DNA of 19,800 nucleotides from Holophagaceae bacterium (GTDB lineage Bacteria; Acidobacteriota; Holophagae; Holophagales; Holophagaceae), in contig PMJK01000040.1 in the NCBI GenBank assembly GCA_003158505.1, positions 1 through 19,800 on the forward strand, given 5' to 3'. The notes under the pieces were generated by a model. That model made no database searches. It was not told the DNA's origin and worked only from the letters and a program-made list of their open reading frames with translations. The translations under genes were made by a program, and so were the position numbers. Of the stretch, positions 14,964 through 19,800 are shown piece after piece; within the stretch, counting starts at the first letter, position 1, and each line of letters opens with the position of its first letter.

Positions 14964-15446
14964 ATGAACTCGCCACCAAAGGTTCCGAAATGCATCGGGA
15001 TTGCCTCTGACCATGGCGGTCATGATTTGAAGCAATACCTGGCCGGTAGGCTCCGCGAGTCCGGTTTTGAAATTGTCGACTTCGGCGACAAAGAACCGAC
15101 CCCGGACGACGACTATCCGGACTTTGTCGTGCCCCTGGCCCGGGCCCTCGCCCGGGGAGACGTCGATCGCGGCCTGGCCATCTGCGGCAGTGGCGTCGGC
15201 GCATGCATCGCCGCCAACAAGGTTCCGGGCGTGCGGGCCTGCCTGATCCACGAAACCTTCTCGGCCCACCAGGGGGTCGAGGACGACGACCTGAACCTGA
15301 TCTGCCTGGGTGGCCTCGTGGTTGGCAAGGCGCTCGCCTGGGAACTGGTTCACACCTTTCTCACGGCGAGATTCAGTGGTGCCGAGCGCCATTGCCGCCG
15401 CCTGGCCAAAGTGGCCAGGCTGGAAGCCAAGGAAGCTGAACCATGA
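14964..15446 (+). CDS. rpiB: Ribose-5-phosphate isomerase B
   Basis: This 160-residue protein of the RpiB/LacAB family interconverts ribose-5-phosphate and ribulose-5-phosphate in the cytoplasm. It shows GIASDHGGHDLK (Asp17, His18), DDDYPDFV, the active-site loop ICGSGVGACIAANK with Cys74, and LIHETFSAHQGVEDDDLN (His96, His102). The CGSGVG form replaces the more common CGTGIG loop, and the C-terminus ends in a basic helix (ERHCRRLAKV). Both are seen in related sequences, and other aldose-ketose phosphates are possible substrates. ATG 14964 is four bases beyond the tkt stop, with AAAGG upstream. Position between tkt and pgi supports the pentose-phosphate role. Confidence 0.92.
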   Translation: MNSPPKVPKCIGIASDHGGHDLKQYLAGRLRESGFEIVDFGDKEPTPDDDYPDFVVPLARALARGDVDRGLAICGSGVGACIAANKVPGVRACLIHETFSAHQGVEDDDLNLICLGGLVVGKALAWELVHTFLTARFSGAERHCRRLAKVARLEAKEAEP

Positions 15447-15477
15447 TGAACCAGTCCCTTGAACCGACGGGAAAACC

Positions 15478-17162
<1,685 letters not shown>

Positions 17163-17166
<4 letters not shown>

Positions 17167-18545
17167 CGACGACGTTGACGCCCTCCGACGCCTTCGTGTT
17201 CCTCGGGGCTACCGGCGATTTGGCCTACAAGAAGATCTTTCCTGCGCTTCAGTCGATGATCCGCCGGGGGCACCTGGAGGTGCCCATCATTGGCGTTGCC
17301 AGGGCCGGCTATTCCCTCGAGCGCCTTCGGGAACGCGCCCGGGCCAGCATGGAGGAGTACGGCGGGGGCGTGGATCCGGCAGCCTTTGCGAAGTTCCTTA
17401 CCCTGCTGCGTTACGTCGATGGGGACTACAACAATCGGGCAACCTTCGAGGAGCTTCGCCGCCAGCTCGGTGAAGCGGCCCACCCCATTCATTACCTGGC
17501 CATCCCGCCAAGCATGTTTCCCGTCGTCATCGAGCACCTCGGAGGCTCCGGTTGCGCCCTGGATGCGCGGGTAATCGTCGAGAAGCCTTTTGGCCGCGAC
17601 CTGGCCTCAGCCCAGAGCCTGAGCGACACCATTCACACGGTGTTCAATGAGCCGGATGTTTTTCGCATCGACCACTACCTCGGCAAGGAGGCCGTGCAAA
17701 ACCTCATGGTCTTCCGCTTCGCCAACACCTTCCTCGAGCCCATCTGGAATCGGAACTATGTCGAGAGCGTCCAGATCACCATGGCTGAATCGTTCGGGGT
17801 CCAGGGGCGCGGCCGTTTCTACGAAGAAGCCGGCGCCATCCGGGACGTCGTGCAAAATCATCTGATGCAGGTGGTGGGCTTTCTCGCCATGGAGCCACCC
17901 GCGACCACCTACCGTGAAGCCATCCGGGACGAACTGGTCAAGGTGTTCCGCCAGGTCCGACTCCTCGATCCAGCCGGTCTCGTCCGGGGGCAATTCCAGG
18001 GCTACCGCGACGAAGCCGGGGTCGCGCCAGACTCGAAGGTCGAGACCTTCGCGGCGTTGCGCCTGGACATCGATTCGTGGAGGTGGGAGGGCGTTCCCTT
18101 TTTCATCCGCGCGGGGAAGTGCCTCCCAGTGACCGCCACCGAGGTCATGGTCAAGCTCAAGCGTCCACCGCTGACGAAGCTGGCCCCGGGGATCGGGAAC
18201 TTCTTCCGGTTCCGCCTGAACCCCGAGTTGAGCATCGCGCTCGGCGCAGCGATCAAGAAACCAGGAGACGTGATGGTCGGTGAGCCGACCGAGTTGTCGC
18301 TCGTCCACCACCCGACGGGGAACGAACTGAGTCCCTACGAGCGGCTTCTCGGTGATGCGATGGCAGGTGATGGGACGCTGTTCGCCCGGCAGGATGCGGT
18401 CGAGGCGGCCTGGGCCATCGTCGATCCCGTCCTCGGCGCCGAGACGCCATTGCACACCTACCAGCCGGGCACCTGGGGGCCGGTGGAGGCCAAATCCTTG
18501 ACCACCGAGATGGGCGGCTGGGCCCAGCCGGAGGGTTCGTCATGA
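17163..18545 (+). CDS. zwf: Glucose-6-phosphate 1-dehydrogenase
   Basis: This 460-residue enzyme oxidises glucose-6-phosphate to 6-phosphogluconolactone, the entry step of the oxidative pentose phosphate pathway. The coenzyme motif is GATGDLAYKKIFPAL (15-29), followed by VEKPFG (139-144), the substrate signature RIDHYLGKE (168-176, His171), and the catalytic His233 in QNHLMQ. The structural motif IRAGKCLP is at 315-322. It is about 30 residues shorter than the E. coli enzyme, and AYKK replaces the usual ARRK or AKRK after GDL, so it belongs to a side branch whose NAD/NADP preference cannot be read off. GTG 17163 overlaps the pgi stop and fits the family N-terminus. Its stop overlaps the next start by four bases. 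Confidence 0.95.
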
Positions 18546-19207
18546 AGGTCCTCGCCATCGATCTCGGAGGGACGCATGTCAAAGTGCTCGCTTCGGACCA
18601 GACCGAGCCGCGCAGGTTCGAGTCGGGTCCTTCGCTGACTCCCTCCCAGATGGTGGAGAAAGTGAGGGACCTGGCAGACGACTGGTCCTACAGCGCCATA
18701 TCCATCGGCTACCCCGGGCTGGTCGTGCACGATCGGATCGCGACAGAACCGAGAAATCTCGGCCGGGGCTGGGTCGGCTTCGACTTCGGCGCGGCCTTCG
18801 GCCTTCCTGTAAAGCTCATCAACGACGCCGCCATGCAGGCGCTTGGAGGCTACGAAGGGGGCAGCATGCTCTTTCTCGGCCTGGGCACGGGGCTGGGCTC
18901 GGCCATGATCGTCGATGGCCAGATCGAGCCCATGGAACTGGGCCATCTGCCCTACCGGAAGGGCCGGACTTACGAGGACTATGTCGGGGCCGCCGGCTTG
19001 AAACGACTTGGCCAACAGAAATGGCGCAAGCATGTGTGGGCCATGGTCGACCTGCTGCGGGGGGCGCTGGAGCCGGACTCCGTGGTCGTGGGCGGCGGCA
19101 ACGCCGCTCGGCTGACGTCGTTACCCCCTGGCGTTCGCCTTGGGGACAACGCCAACGCCTTCGTCGGCGGCTTCCGGCTTTGGCAAGAGGGAGGACTCAA
19201 GACATGA
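18542..19207 (+). CDS. ROK-family sugar kinase, polyphosphate-glucokinase-like
   Basis: This 221-residue cytoplasmic protein of the ROK superfamily has the phosphate-1 loop DLGGTHVK (7-14), a likely catalytic Asp95 in INDAAMQA, phosphate-2 GLGTGLGSA (113-121), and MELGHLP (131-137). The C-terminal VVVGGGNAARL (181-191) is the adenosine-side motif. The Cys-rich zinc motif of typical NagC/Mlc-type ROK proteins is absent, as in polyphosphate glucokinases, which this resembles in brevity. It would phosphorylate glucose to feed zwf, using ATP or polyphosphate. The phosphoryl donor is not decided here. It overlaps zwf (ATGA 18542-18545) and gnd (ATGA 19204-19207), so it is embedded in the pentose-phosphate operon. 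Confidence 0.75.
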   Translation: MKVLAIDLGGTHVKVLASDQTEPRRFESGPSLTPSQMVEKVRDLADDWSYSAISIGYPGLVVHDRIATEPRNLGRGWVGFDFGAAFGLPVKLINDAAMQALGGYEGGSMLFLGLGTGLGSAMIVDGQIEPMELGHLPYRKGRTYEDYVGAAGLKRLGQQKWRKHVWAMVDLLRGALEPDSVVVGGGNAARLTSLPPGVRLGDNANAFVGGFRLWQEGGLKT

Positions 19208-19800
19208 TGCTCGGGATGATCGGCCTCGGCCGGATGGGTTCCAACATGGTGCGGAGGCTCCTGCGCGCCGGCCATCAGTGCGTGGTCTTCGACCGCTCGC
19301 CAGAGGCGATGGAAGCCATGACGAAGGAGGGAGCGGTGGGCGCCGCTTCCCTCGACGATCTGGTCGCGAAGCTTCCAGCGCCGCGGGCCGTCTGGCTCAT
19401 GGTGCCGGCCGCCGGGGTGGATGCCACCATCGACGACCTGTCCCCGCGGCTGGCCCGCGGGGACACCCTCATCGACGGAGGCAATTCCTATTATGTCGAC
19501 GATATCCGCCGCGCGAAACAGATGGCGGCGAAGGGACTCCATTACATCGATGTGGGCACGAGCGGCGGCGTGTGGGGCCTTGAGCGGGGCTACTGCCAGA
19601 TGATCGGCGGAGAGCCGGAGCCCGTGCAACGCCTCGAACCCATCTTCGCGTCGCTCGCTCCGCCGATGGGATCCAGCCCCCGCACGCCCGGGCGCGAGAA
19701 GAAGGGCGGCACCTCCGAACTCGGTTACCTACATTGCGGTGGTGCCGGGGCAGGGCACTTCGTGAAAATGGTCCACAACGGCATCGAATACGGCCTCATG
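19204..19800 (+). CDS. gnd: 6-phosphogluconate dehydrogenase (decarboxylating), 5' part
   Basis: The frame stays open to the window edge; 199 residues are visible. The N-terminal Rossmann motif is MIGLGRMGSNM (5-15), with DGGNSYYVDD (91-100), the substrate motif GTSGGVWGLERGYCQMIGG (118-136), and GAGHFVKMVHNGIEYG (182-197) carrying the catalytic Lys188 and Asn192. The GVWGLERGYC form and the RTPGREKKGG insert mark the shorter GndA/YqeC-type enzymes of about 300-330 residues, not the 470-residue E. coli type. Asp30 at the end of the second strand (VVFDRSPEAM) is compatible with NAD+, as in several of these short enzymes, although Arg31 leaves NADP+ possible. Two starts, ATG 19204 and ATG 19207, are consecutive. 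It yields ribulose-5-phosphate for rpiB and tkt upstream. Confidence 0.93.
   Translation, partial: MMLGMIGLGRMGSNMVRRLLRAGHQCVVFDRSPEAMEAMTKEGAVGAASLDDLVAKLPAPRAVWLMVPAAGVDATIDDLSPRLARGDTLIDGGNSYYVDDIRRAKQMAAKGLHYIDVGTSGGVWGLERGYCQMIGGEPEPVQRLEPIFASLAPPMGSSPRTPGREKKGGTSELGYLHCGGAGAGHFVKMVHNGIEYGLM

Overview
The window is GC-rich bacterial DNA (roughly 64% by eye), densely coding, with 4-nt start/stop overlaps and mostly short gaps. Gene content is that of a Gram-negative bacterium: an outer-membrane beta-barrel protein, periplasmic peptidoglycan enzymes, and no sporulation or Gram-positive markers. The mix of protein types would fit an acidobacterium of the Holophagae (Geothrix/Holophaga-like). 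That placement is recalled resemblance only; there is no rRNA here to confirm it. I see no insertion sequence, prophage, CRISPR array or tRNA. The window reads as ordinary chromosome, not a mobile island.

Left part (1-4360). The 3' end of an acetyl/propionyl-CoA synthetase is followed by an MFS permease that may import a substrate for it. A convergent outer-membrane barrel protein comes next, stop against stop. An RMD1/DUF155 membrane-anchored protein is then coupled to an unrecognised 187-residue protein. A 48-residue single-span membrane protein with a strong ribosome binding site lies on the opposite strand and overlaps the 3' end of that unknown gene.

Middle (4360-8710). An M14-type zinc carboxypeptidase and an alpha/beta hydrolase are translationally coupled by an ATGA overlap. 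A leader of about 360 nt with an AT-rich promoter-like stretch precedes a YcbB/LdtD-type L,D-transpeptidase. It converges on a YcbK/MepK-type M15 endopeptidase. One makes 3-3 peptidoglycan cross-links and the other is expected to cut them.

Right part (8824-19800). A two-gene minus-strand operon encodes a GT4 glycosyltransferase fused to an alpha-helical toroid-like domain, and a GH130 protein. It is divergent from a plus-strand operon for glucose-6-phosphate and pentose-phosphate metabolism: transketolase, ribose-5-phosphate isomerase B, glucose-6-phosphate isomerase, glucose-6-phosphate dehydrogenase, a short ROK/polyphosphate-glucokinase-like kinase, and 6-phosphogluconate dehydrogenase (cut by the window end). 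The last four genes are joined by 4-nt overlaps. Together they take glucose to glucose-6-phosphate and through both branches of the pentose phosphate pathway. 6-Phosphogluconolactonase and transaldolase are not visible and may lie downstream.

I do not see a clearly new system. The best candidates for follow-up are the GT4-toroid/GH130 operon, the LdtD/MepK convergent pair, the RMD1-plus-unknown pair with the antisense small membrane protein, and the M14-hydrolase pair.
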